A stretch of 8,220 bases of DNA from Sutterella sp. (GCA_020025965.1 JAHHRG010000073.1:1-8220), one strand, 5' to 3'; positions 1 through 5,838 are shown, numbered from the stretch's first letter. Notes: generated from the sequence alone by a model not told the origin. Program-made: numbers and translations.

Positions 1-145
1 ACGCGAGCTCTTTGGCAAAGATTTTTTGACGCTGAATATAGGTTGCCTGATTGCCGATTTTACGAGCAAGCGAACACAACCGATGGCACGCCGCATAATG
101 CGTATGCCCCGGTTTGATAACAATTCTTTCTACTCGTTGAGACAT
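1..145 (-). CDS. tnpB: TnpB (IS605 OrfB-type) RNA-guided nuclease, N-terminal part, runs off the window
   Basis: Reading leftwards from an ATG at 145-143 gives 48 codons without a stop. The protein begins MSQRVERIVIKPGHTHYAAC and continues HRLCSLARKIGNQATYIQRQ, then KIFAKELA at the window edge. The short basic lead-in and the H-x-L-C-x-L-A-x-x-x-x-N-x-A-x-Y-x-x-R-Q pattern are what one sees at the N-terminus of TnpB/OrfB proteins of IS605-family elements, which are RNA-guided endonucleases related to Cas12. The catalytic RuvC residues and zinc finger would lie to the left of the window. The gene is divergent from the broken tnpA, with only three bases between the two start codons, an arrangement found in the IS605 family. 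Whether the whole tnpB is intact cannot be seen. Identification rests on 48 residues. Confidence 0.72.
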   Translation of the reverse strand, partial: MSQRVERIVIKPGHTHYAACHRLCSLARKIGNQATYIQRQKIFAKELA

Positions 146-148
146 CTT

Positions 149-558
149 ATGACAGACCTTCGTCACGGCGCACATTGCGTCTATAGCATTAACGTACACT
201 TAGTTCTTGTAGTTGCTTATAGACGCAAAGCTATCTCCAGAACTATTTGAAGTACTATACAAGAAGTTCTTCACAAGTGTCTGGATCGGCTCGAAGTTCG
301 GATTCTGGATTTTCCGGGGTAGCAGACCATATTCACCTTCTAATATCAATCCCCCCGAATTATTCGATTTCGGACCTGGTTAATCGCATCATAACAGCAA
401 CAAGTCGAACCATCCGCCATAAACATATGAACGAGATTTCTCCTTTACTCTGGGGAGATCGTTTCTGGTCCAAGAGTTACTGCGCTGTTTCTGTAGGAGA
501 CGGACGTTCTATTGAATCTGTCAAAAAGTATATACAGGGTCAAAAACTACCGAGCTAA
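149..558 (+). pseudogene. tnpA: IS200/IS605-family TnpA transposase, inactivated by a stop and a frameshift
   Basis: Start ATG 149 gives MTDLRHGAHCVYSINVHLVL, the usual TnpA opening. The frame meets TGA at 248-250 after AISRTI. The same frame resumes homology to LEVRILDFPG, and then loses one base in the GGGG run at 316-319. From 322 the next frame continues ADHIHLLISIPPNYSISDLV and runs to the stop at 556-558. The HUH metal-binding motif (H-I-H at 328-336) and the nucleophile tyrosine in VKKYIQGQ near the C-terminus are both preserved. Only the reading frame is broken, so the damage is recent. TnpA is the single-strand HUH transposase that cuts and joins the hairpin-marked ends of these elements. 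Total length corresponds to about 136 residues, normal for the family. With the frame broken, transposition would need a TnpA supplied from elsewhere. Confidence 0.9.
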
Positions 559-575
559 GCTCGGCTCGCTATCCA

Positions 576-606
576 TCCCCACCCAATGCATAGCATTGGA
601 TGGGGA
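576..606 (+). repeat. Subterminal hairpin of the IS200/IS605 right end
   Basis: A stem formed by 576-589 and 593-606 has 14 pairs with a single mismatch and a three-base loop (ATA). It lies 18 bases after the tnpA stop. IS200/IS605 elements end in such imperfect hairpins, recognised as single strands by TnpA, with cleavage a few bases outside the stem. A second dyad (7-bp arms at 614-620 and 630-636) follows directly. The exact element end cannot be fixed without the left end or an empty site. A smaller hairpin (550-564, six-base arms) spans the tnpA stop codon itself. Confidence 0.6.
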
Positions 607-732
607 ATTCCGCGAGAACTGTTAACGATAGTTCTCCTCTAAAGTTTGAGCCTTCATTGCATATTCCGCACAGGCCACAACATGAGCGAAGGTCTACCCC
701 GAAGCCATCATCTGATTGCGACTCATCTCACT

Positions 733-782
733 AAGGTAAGTGAGATAAGCGTGTGTCAATGCGGGGTTATCTCACTTACCTT
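733..782. repeat. Perfect 16-bp inverted repeat with a competing hairpin
   Basis: Arms 733-748 and 767-782 are perfectly complementary over 16 bases with an 18-base loop. A further copy of the arm core, ATCTCACT at 725-732, can pair with 739-746 to make an alternative eight-bp hairpin with a six-base loop. The two structures exclude each other. The repeat ends 57 bases before the DUF805 start codon. It is not followed by a T-run, so it is not an ordinary terminator in either direction. It could be a regulatory leader, a protein-binding site or the remnant of a small mobile repeat. Confidence 0.75.
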
Positions 783-839
783 TGCCCGAACCGAGTGTAT
801 ATTTTAATATATATTTCCTTCGATCTAAAGGGTACAGAG

Positions 840-1202
840 ATGAAAAATATGAATCCTTTTTCTTGGCACGGAACTATCGGTCGATTGCAATGTTTCCTCA
901 CTTGGGTTTCACTGCTAATTGCGGCTTTTGTTATTGCTTTTATTGTTGGCATGACTTTTAGGCTTTCCGAGTCTGATTTAAATATCTTCTTAGTGATCCT
1001 CATGGCTCCTTATGCCTACATAATGTTTTGCACGGCGATTAAACGCAACCGAGACATCGGAATCTCTGTTGGTGCATCGCTTTTGTTGCTCGTTCCTTTT
1101 GTTGGATTTCTCTACCTTTTATACCTTTTCTTCGCGAAAGGAAAAGACCAAAAAAATCAAGATCAATGTCTCGCCTCCCTTCCAAAAATCAGGAAGAAGT
1201 AA
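840..1202 (+). CDS. DUF805 family small membrane protein
   Basis: 120 residues. The N-terminus NPFSWHGTIGRLQCFL matches the DUF805 signature (aromatic-S-x-x-G-R-x-x-R-x-x-W/F), and KRNRDIGIS at residues 69-77 corresponds to the conserved KRxHDIGxS loop. Hydrophobic segments lie at about 20-38, 48-65 and 78-98, giving three membrane helices and a basic cytoplasmic tail. DUF805 proteins (YhaH/YhaI type) are inner-membrane proteins of unknown function. ATG 840 was chosen because the DUF805 signature begins directly after it; AAAGGG at about 828-833 is a distant, weak ribosome site. ATG 849 (MNPF) is also possible. An extension to GTG 753 would cross the inverted repeat and adds no family-like sequence. 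Its 3' end overlaps the next gene. The base composition is AT-rich compared with the recombination module downstream. Confidence 0.85.
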   Translation: MKNMNPFSWHGTIGRLQCFLTWVSLLIAAFVIAFIVGMTFRLSESDLNIFLVILMAPYAYIMFCTAIKRNRDIGISVGASLLLLVPFVGFLYLLYLFFAKGKDQKNQDQCLASLPKIRKK

Positions 1203-1609
1203 TTGACTTGCAGTCTTATATTGTCCAACAAGAAAATAAAGATTCTTCCACTCCAAGTAAGGAAGAAAGCGGTAGAGAAATGCTTGAGCAGTTTCTAAGC
1301 TGGGGATTCGGATTGATCAGTATTGGATACACCATTTTTTCCCTTGTTATGTTCGGAGCAACTATCGATTGGTTCTTTGGAATTTATAACTTTTTCTTAG
1401 GGATATGCGCCTATGCTTTCGCCTTCATTTTTATGATGATTCCGTTTGGCTTTTTGATCGTTCAAGCAATCATCTCCTATTACATGGCTGAGGTTTTAGA
1501 CTGGGGTTGGATAATATCTCTTTGCATCACCTTCCCTGGCATTGTAATTGTACTATTTATCGGAGCTGGCTCATTCGTTGAAGGTCTCCGCGAAAGATTT
1601 CGTCGTTAA
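1166..1609 (+). CDS. Unrecognised small integral membrane protein, coupled to the DUF805 gene
   Basis: Up to 147 residues. A polar, charged N-terminus of about 40 residues is followed by hydrophobic stretches at about 46-66, 72-104 (long enough for two helices) and 113-135, then a basic tail ending GLRERFRR. I do not recognise a family. The start is uncertain. ATG 1166 overlaps the DUF805 gene by 37 bases and lacks a ribosome site, whereas TTG 1208 follows AGGAAG (1191-1196) and ATG 1280 would give a compact membrane protein starting MLEQFLSWGF. The gene is followed closely by a strong terminator, so with DUF805 it forms a two-gene unit. Aromatic-rich helices and the overlap suggest the two products act together at the inner membrane. 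That is inference from position only. Confidence 0.7.
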   Translation: MSRLPSKNQEEVIDLQSYIVQQENKDSSTPSKEESGREMLEQFLSWGFGLISIGYTIFSLVMFGATIDWFFGIYNFFLGICAYAFAFIFMMIPFGFLIVQAIISYYMAEVLDWGWIISLCITFPGIVIVLFIGAGSFVEGLRERFRR

Positions 1610-1630
1610 TTTGATTTAATTTTTTTCACA

Positions 1631-1657
1631 GGCACCGCTTTATACGGTGCCTTTTTT
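1631..1657 (+). terminator. Rho-independent terminator of the DUF805 pair
   Basis: GGCACCG (1631-1637) pairs perfectly with CGGTGCC (1645-1651) around a seven-base loop, followed by six T. It lies 22 bases after the stop of the second membrane-protein gene. Confidence 0.9.
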
Positions 1658-2017
1658 ATTAAAAAAGAAAATAAGACTAGCCGCCGGGCACTTCTCATAC
1701 AACAACTAGCTTTAGGTGACTCATCTGTTTTGCCTAGAAAGGCGATTTGAGCGTCTTTGTCCTTTTCTGTTTCTGCATTCCTAGGTGACGGATGAGGGCG
1801 CTCAAATAACCTTTTGCATGGAGTCAAAAAAGCGAAAGAAATGACGATTGCATCTGCCTGTGCTCGACTGATCTGATTGATTCAGTGTTCAAAAGAAAAT
1901 CGCCTGATTTCGACAGCCCTCTTAGAGGTAAATCGACTCAAGCGATTTATCGAGAGCGCATGTGAAGAATGTGTAAACGAGAGAAGCGATTACGAAACGA
2001 GGCATCCCCGGTTTTCC
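1658..2017. other. Gene-free stretch with a series of small dyads (operator-like)
   Basis: No reading frame with homology or a good ribosome site is seen here. The stretch holds TAGGTGAC twice (1713-1720, 1782-1789) and 9-bp arms ATTTGAGCG (1745-1753) / CGCTCAAAT (1799-1807) interleaved with CTCATC (1720-1725) / GATGAG (1791-1796). Three compact dyads then follow in a row just before the exonuclease gene: AAATC/GATTT (1897-1910), CCTCT/AGAGG (1918-1928) and AAATCG/CGATTT (1930-1948). This is the natural place for the promoter and operators of the recombination operon, but no convincing -35/-10 pair was found. Confidence 0.4.
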
Positions 2018-2022
2018 AGGAG
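2018..2022 (+). promoter_or_regulatory. Ribosome binding site deciding the exonuclease start
   Basis: AGGAG stands three bases before ATG 2026. It is the best start signal for the frame that carries the YqaJ N-terminal motif, and it places the start inside rather than at the upstream ATG 1969, which has no such site. Confidence 0.5.
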
Positions 2023-2025
2023 ACA

Positions 2026-2954
2026 ATGTCGCGGGGTTTGATCGTGACGGTATTCCTCGAAAAATTACGATCGATCTCCAAGGGTACTGACGTTGCCGCC
2101 CTCCTCGGTCTCAACCCGTACAAAACGCCTCTCGATCTTTGGGAAGAAAAGACCGGCAAGCGTGAAAGCGCCCCCGCCAGTGAAGCCGCCCACTGAGGCA
2201 AGATCCTTGAAGACATCGTCACCAAAGAGTTTCAGGCCCGTACCGGCATGAATGTATAGCGCATGCTCACTAAGGGCGAGAACAGATGGATGCGAGGAAA
2301 CCTCGACCGCGCAGTTATCAATCCCGAAATCGCCAAGCGTGTAACCGTCCTCGACGAAGATAAGGCTAAGGAAGCAGGCCGAATGCTTTCGACTGACACG
2401 GCCTTGAATACAAGACAGCTAATCAATACATGTCGGATTACTAGAGCCCGTCGCAGGAAGATGAGATCGTCTCCGGTCACATTGTCACCGAGCACAAGAT
2501 ACCGCTCTACTACGAGACCCAAATTCAGTGATACATAGCGATCACGGGCATCAAGACGTTCTACGTTGCCGTGCTGATCGGCGGTCAAGACTTCCACATG
2601 TACCATGACGTCATCCAGGCGATTGCGGCCAAAGCCGAAGACTTCTGGGTGAACCACGTACTGAAGGACATACCGCCCGCTCCCATCAATGTTGACGACA
2701 TCAAGAAGCTCTACGCCCGAGACAACGGTGAGCTTCGCAATCTCAAAGGTCAGATCACGGAGCTTCAGGAACAGGAAAAGGCCGTCGCAAGCCGACTCAT
2801 CATGACCATTGCCGACAAGACCGGTATGACCATCGGTGCTTACAAGGCTCAGAACGCCACTCGTTTCTCCTCCACGGCCTTCAAGAAAGACCACCCTGAT
2901 TTGTTTGAGGAATATGCGAAGACCACGTCAACGCGCATTCTTCGTCTCGCTTAA
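2026..2954 (+). pseudogene. YqaJ/lambda-exonuclease family 5'-3' exonuclease, heavily decayed
   Basis: Joined over two frames, this reads as a complete YqaJ-type viral recombinase nuclease of about 309 residues. SISKGTDVAALLGLNPYKTP is the typical N-terminal motif. WMRGNLDRAVI carries the metal-binding aspartate, GLEYKTAN carries the ExK of the catalytic core, and YYETQIQ-x-YIAITG is the conserved Q/Y helix. YVAVLIGGQDFHMY is the last core strand, and a long C-terminal coiled stretch ends at TAA 2952-2954. Inactivating changes are TGA 2194-2196 (where W is expected, AH-W-GKILE), TAG 2257-2259, a one-base loss near 2398-2400, TAG 2442-2444 (expected W or similar) and TGA 2529-2531 (expected W or H). 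Its role would have been to resect double-strand ends for the RecT partner encoded 11 bases downstream. With four stops and a frameshift it cannot make an active enzyme. Family assignment is secure. Confidence 0.9.
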
Positions 2955-2965
2955 AAGGAAACAAC

Positions 2966-3816
2966 ATGTCTACTACCGACCAACTCAAGTCTGCAGTCGT
3001 TCCGGCTGCCCCCTGCTCCCGTCCCTGCTCAGGCGGCCCGTCCAGTGACGATCCTCGATACGATACGATACGATACGATCCGCTCCCCTGCTTTCCGACA
3101 CCAAATGTCAATGGCCTTGCCGAGTACGCTCACGGCCGAACGACTGACTCGAATCGTGATGACCGAGTTCAAGCGACCCCCTGCACTTTACAAGTGCTCT
3201 CCCGAGTCGATCTTCGGTGCTGTCATGCAGTGCGCCGCACTCGGTCTTGAACCGGGAAGCGCCCTCGGCCATTGCTACCTTTTGCCCTTCGGGAGTGGCA
3301 AGGACACGCAAGGTCGATCTAACAGTCAGCTCATTATCGGTTACTGAGGCATGATCGACCTTGCCCGTCGTTCCGGCCAGATCGTTTCTCTCAACGCCTA
3401 CTGCGTGTACCAGAAGGACGACTTTAAGTACACCCTCGGTCTTGATCCGAACATCGTCCACGCCCCGTCCGATGAAGCCGATCGCGGTCCTGTCACTCAC
3501 GTCTACGCAGTTGCCAAGCTCGTTGGCGGCGGAGTGCAGTTCGAAGTCATGAGTCGCCCCGAGATCGAAAAGATCCGTGGCCAATCCAAGGCCGGCAAGA
3601 GTGAACCGTGGGTTTCTCACTGGGAAGAAATGGCCAAGAAGTCGGTGATTCGTCGCCTTTTCAAATATCTGCCTGTATCTATTGATGCCGTCCGCGCAGT
3701 CGAGGTCGACGAAAAAATCAGACCGTGGCGAAATCGCCACGCAACAGGACTGGATCGAATCCGAGTTCGTCGATAAGGGCGTTGAGGTTGAACCTGCCGC
3801 CCTTCCTGCCAAATAA
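2966..3816 (+). pseudogene. recT: RecT-family single-strand annealing protein, broken by a stop and two frameshifts
   Basis: The start MSTTDQLKSAVVPAA follows AAAAGGAAA at 2953-2961. A frameshift lies in the C5 run 3009-3013. The new frame gives ARPVTILDTIR, SPAFRHQMSMALPSTLTAER, then AALGLEPGSALGHCYLLPFG and LIIGY, and meets TGA at 3345-3347 where RecT proteins have R (IGY-R-GMIDLARRSG). It then continues through GQIVSLNAYCVYQKDDF, THVYAVAKL, FEVMSRPEIEKIR, WEEMAKKSVIRRLFKYLPVS to VDEK. A one-base gain in the A6 run 3712-3717 shifts it again. The last part, SDRGEIATQQDWIESEFVDK, ends at TAA 3814-3816. The total of about 283 codons equals a normal RecT. RecT coats and anneals single-stranded DNA produced by the partner exonuclease in phage recombination. 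The gene was the second of the exo-recT operon. It carries an extra set of GATAC repeats near its N-terminus. Confidence 0.92.
3057..3076 (+). repeat. Pentanucleotide tandem repeat (GATAC)4 inside the recT pseudogene
   Basis: Four perfect GATAC units followed by a partial GAT encode LDTIRYDTIR, an internal duplication in a region where RecT proteins need only one such short segment before SPAFR. Five-base units shift the frame unless gained or lost in threes, so length changes here would switch the protein on or off. Confidence 0.8.
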
Positions 3817-3933
3817 CCGCCTTTCCCCTTCCGTGCGAAAAAAGACCGGAACGGATTACTGGTCGAGTTCACCTGACGTACGGGAGGAGGCCCATCAACT
3901 TTGGCTAAAAAACAACACTTTTCGGCACAAAGT

Positions 3934-3955
3934 AGTAGTTAATCAGTAGTTAATC
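3934..3955. repeat. Tandem 11-bp direct repeat
   Basis: AGTAGTTAATC occurs twice without a gap (3934-3944, 3945-3955). It lies at the left border of the Panacea cassette, where phage-type sequence gives way to AT-rich sequence. Confidence 0.85.
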
Positions 3956-4031
3956 TGGCAAAATTCGGCATTTCGTAAGTACCCCGTTAACAAAATGTAA
4001 AGACTAGAGGGGTATTTTGACTTATCATAAA

Positions 4032-4050
4032 GGTGAGAATTTTTCTCATC
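4032..4050 (+). promoter_or_regulatory. Dyad upstream of the Panacea gene, candidate autoregulatory operator
   Basis: GGTGAGAA (4032-4039) and TTCTCATC (4043-4050) form an eight-pair dyad (one G-T pair) around three T, 17 bases before the ribosome site. Its position suits an operator for autoregulation, as is common in toxin-antitoxin operons. It could also act as an RNA hairpin. Confidence 0.4.
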
Positions 4051-4066
4051 TTGATCATTTTTAACC

Positions 4067-4074
4067 GGAGGAGG
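4067..4074 (+). promoter_or_regulatory. Strong Shine-Dalgarno of the Panacea gene
   Basis: GGAGGAGG, seven bases before ATG 4082, is a near-perfect anti-16S match and fixes the start. High translation of the first gene fits the need for excess antitoxin. Confidence 0.85.
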
Positions 4075-4081
4075 ACACAGT

Positions 4082-4552
4082 ATGACGAACGTTTTATTCA
4101 GCCCTATTGACAGCCTCCAGGTGGCCTCCTATATCATTAAACAATGCAATGAAAGAGACATTTTTCTTAATGTCACGAAGTTGCAAAAGTTAATGTACTG
4201 TTGCTACGGAACGGTGCTTGCTAAATATGGAGAACGTCTAACAAACGAATATCCTGAAGCTTGGCCGTATGGTCCCGTCTTCCCAACGGTACTAAGATCA
4301 ATCCAATTTTTTGGACTTTTACCGTTTTCAAATAAACCCACACCAGACATAGCAAATATTCCAGCGGAGATTATCCAACTAATTAACCAGACGTTGGAAT
4401 CGTTCGGGGACTTTACTGCGAACCAGCTGTCTCAATGGAGCCACAAGAAAGATTCGCCGTGGTATCGAGCTTCGAACAACGGTAAGCTACTTTATACGCG
4501 TTTGTCAGACAAAGACATTCAATCGTATTTTGCTGAAAAGGTTCTTCGATGA
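4082..4552 (+). CDS. Panacea-domain (DUF4065) protein, candidate antitoxin PanA
   Basis: 156 residues, essentially one Panacea domain. It starts SPIDSLQVASYIIKQCNERD and then LNVTKLQKLMYCCYGTVLAK, the family hallmark helix (T/N-x-x-K-L-Q-K-L-x-Y-x-x-x-G). EAWPYGPVFPTVLRSIQFFG matches the conserved A/W-x-x-G-P-V-x-x-x-V/L element, and a C-terminal part with SQWSHKKDSPWYRA matches the late H-x-x-x-P-W motif. Panacea domains (also called GepA or SocA type) serve as antitoxins that can pair with many unrelated toxins; some are prophage genes of unknown role. The stop overlaps the start of the next gene by four bases (ATGA, 4549-4552), so translation is coupled. With its own strong ribosome site, upstream dyad and downstream terminator it forms a closed cassette set among phage genes. 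Domain call is firm; antitoxin role is inferred from context. Confidence 0.88.
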   Translation: MTNVLFSPIDSLQVASYIIKQCNERDIFLNVTKLQKLMYCCYGTVLAKYGERLTNEYPEAWPYGPVFPTVLRSIQFFGLLPFSNKPTPDIANIPAEIIQLINQTLESFGDFTANQLSQWSHKKDSPWYRASNNGKLLYTRLSDKDIQSYFAEKVLR

Positions 4553-5016
4553 GCGATAACGATCTCAATACCTCCTCTGTCACCGAAAATGACGGAGTAA
4601 GAGGTAAAGATGCTAAAGACGATGACAAACCTCTTGTTGGTGATGTTGATGCAAATTGGAAAAACCTCGAATACAGTCAGGCTCATTTATTCCGATGGCT
4701 TGCTTTTAGCGCAGCGGGTATTATGACCATAGGATTGGGAGGATTATGGGTTTATGTTTTTTTCACCAGCTGGCCAGATGCAACTAATCTCCCTACAGGG
4801 CATACTGAAACCTTCATTTTGAAGTATGCAATCATTTTGGGATTAAAAGTTTCTCTTGTGACAGTTCTTTTTATCACCGTTTTTGTAACCACGATGAGGT
4901 TTGCAATTCGTTGTTTTGGTCATCATAATCCCAAACAACAAGACAATGATTCATCGTTATCTGCTTTTGTTTCCGAATTGCTAAAGAAGACGCTTTCCTC
5001 CCAAAATCCTAATTAA
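4549..5016 (+). CDS. Two-helix membrane protein, candidate toxin partner of the Panacea protein
   Basis: 155 residues. An acidic, disordered N-terminus (about 1-45, rich in D, N, S and K) is followed by an amphipathic stretch and membrane helices at about 50-74 and 91-118. Residues 119-124 are basic (RFAIRCFG), and a polar tail ends LLKKTLSSQNPN. The short loop between the helices (SWPDATNLPTGHTET) would face the periplasm, with both ends in the cytoplasm. I do not recognise a named family. It overlaps the Panacea gene by ATGA and is followed by a terminator, so it is co-expressed and coupled. Panacea antitoxins are known to pair with membrane-acting toxins among others, which makes this a good toxin candidate. 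Alternatives are an immunity protein or an effector of another defence system. Confidence 0.75.
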   Translation: MSDNDLNTSSVTENDGVRGKDAKDDDKPLVGDVDANWKNLEYSQAHLFRWLAFSAAGIMTIGLGGLWVYVFFTSWPDATNLPTGHTETFILKYAIILGLKVSLVTVLFITVFVTTMRFAIRCFGHHNPKQQDNDSSLSAFVSELLKKTLSSQNPN

Positions 5017-5034
5017 TAAAATTTAGAACTATAT

Positions 5035-5064
5035 AAGCCTCGCCTAACCCGCGAGGCTTTTTTT
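5035..5064 (+). terminator. Rho-independent terminator of the Panacea cassette
   Basis: AAGCCTCGC (5035-5043) pairs perfectly over nine bases with 5051-5059 around a seven-base loop, and the T-run extends to 5064. It isolates the cassette from the phage operon that begins 22 bases later. Confidence 0.93.
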
Positions 5065-5085
5065 ACCCTATTTCTGGAGCTCTCA

Positions 5086-5820
5086 ATGTCTAGTAATAAG
5101 AAGCCCCGCAAACCCTACCGTCCCAAAAGAGCCAGAACCCCATCAATCGTCTATCGCGTCACTGGCGATCTCACCGAAGATCAGCACCGTGAGATCGATC
5201 TTCTCGGCCTAGTCCACCTAGACAACATTCGACGTGGTGACGGAACGGAAGAGAACGTTGCCTTTGTTCAGGGAGGAATCCGTGCTTGCTACGTTTTGGC
5301 CACGGCCTTCGAGGGGAAAGAAAAGCTTCAAAGGCTCTGCCGCCTTTCAGCAGGTAGCACTTATGCCATCAACCGCTTGCTCAGAATCGAGGCCGAAAAG
5401 AGAAAGGACCCAACCGACAAGTTGCCGATCGAAGACTTTCTGCTCCAACCGGCACAGGCAGTTTTGGAAATTTACGGAGAAATGGCTCGAGACAGCGACA
5501 GGTCGATTTTGGTCCGCGCTTCTCGTGCCAACTACGACTCAGGCCGTCCCGTTTTAAGTGTGGACAAGGGAGTCGGTTTCGTCGTTGAACCCGATTTTGA
5601 TCCAAACGATGCAACAACAAAAACTCTCGAGAGTCGTCTTGGATGCGCCTATCTGCACGGCGCACTGCGACACGGCTACGTTCGCATGAACCACGAATTG
5701 AAGCGGAATGAGTTCTACGATCCGGACGACGACATCACCGTGCCAATCACGGAGAAAGTCACCGTTATGCTCGACAAGCCCATTAGCGAGAAGCTTCAAA
5801 AGAAACTTGCTCATTATTGA
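5086..5820 (+). CDS. Unrecognised phage-type protein, 244 residues
   Basis: The start ATG 5086 follows GGAG (5076-5079) at a normal distance. The protein opens with a basic segment, KKPRKPYRPKRARTPS (residues 5-20), a pattern I associate with uncharacterised prophage proteins of Burkholderiales. It continues as a soluble, mixed alpha-helical protein without membrane segments or a signal peptide. A C-terminal part YDPDDDITVPITEKVTVMLD carries an acidic patch followed by beta-like sequence, and the end is basic (KLQKKLAHY). No catalytic motif was recognised. It heads an operon of four intact genes (stop to next start 18 bases) that ends in an AlpA-like protein and a terminator. This suggests a role in phage DNA metabolism or regulation, but nothing in the sequence shows which. 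Unlike the exo-recT module upstream, it contains no stops or frameshifts. Confidence 0.8.
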   Translation: MSSNKKPRKPYRPKRARTPSIVYRVTGDLTEDQHREIDLLGLVHLDNIRRGDGTEENVAFVQGGIRACYVLATAFEGKEKLQRLCRLSAGSTYAINRLLRIEAEKRKDPTDKLPIEDFLLQPAQAVLEIYGEMARDSDRSILVRASRANYDSGRPVLSVDKGVGFVVEPDFDPNDATTKTLESRLGCAYLHGALRHGYVRMNHELKRNEFYDPDDDITVPITEKVTVMLDKPISEKLQKKLAHY

Positions 5821-5838
5821 AGCGACAGGAGACAAGAA

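Larger units (their letters stand above)
3817..4081 (+). other. Intergenic region before the Panacea cassette, with a possible truncated gene start
   Basis: GGGAGGAGG (3881-3889) precedes TTG 3901, which opens a 13-codon frame LAKKQHFSAQSSS ending at TAA 3940-3942. It looks like the first few codons of the next phage gene, cut off. After this come a tandem 11-bp repeat (3934-3955), a six-bp dyad TACCCC/GGGGTA (3980-3985, 4009-4014) and a TTGACT hexamer (4017-4022) without a matching -10 box. The join between phage DNA and the AT-rich cassette probably falls within about 3900-4015. Confidence 0.4.

Noticed and set aside
26..148. Upstream extension of the tnpA frame to position 26
   Set aside because: The opposite strand of this stretch encodes the TnpB N-terminus, and TnpA proteins begin at the MTDLRHG motif at 149.
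682..807. 42-codon frame starting ATG 682
   Set aside because: No ribosome site, no recognisable protein features, and it runs through the inverted repeat.
753..839. Extension of the DUF805 gene to GTG 753
   Set aside because: The added 29 residues come from the loop and right arm of the inverted repeat and do not match the family, which begins at the FSWHG motif.
2232..2894. 220-codon open frame on the minus strand
   Set aside because: It is antisense to the YqaJ exonuclease pseudogene, whose plus-strand reading gives clear family motifs. The minus product resembles no protein and has no supporting start signal.
2194..3347. Readthrough of TGA/TAG by an altered genetic code in exo and recT
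   Set aside because: Frameshifts are also present in both genes, TAG and TGA would each need to mean W or R in different places, and neighbouring genes end normally at TGA and TAA.
3108..3872. 254-codon open frame on the minus strand
   Set aside because: Antisense to recT, which is recognised with confidence on the plus strand. Long antisense frames are expected in codon-biased sequence.
4013..4029. Candidate promoter boxes TTGACT and TATCAT before the Panacea gene
   Set aside because: TTGACT has no -10 box at the right distance and TATCAT has no -35 box. The cassette surely has a promoter here but it cannot be placed.
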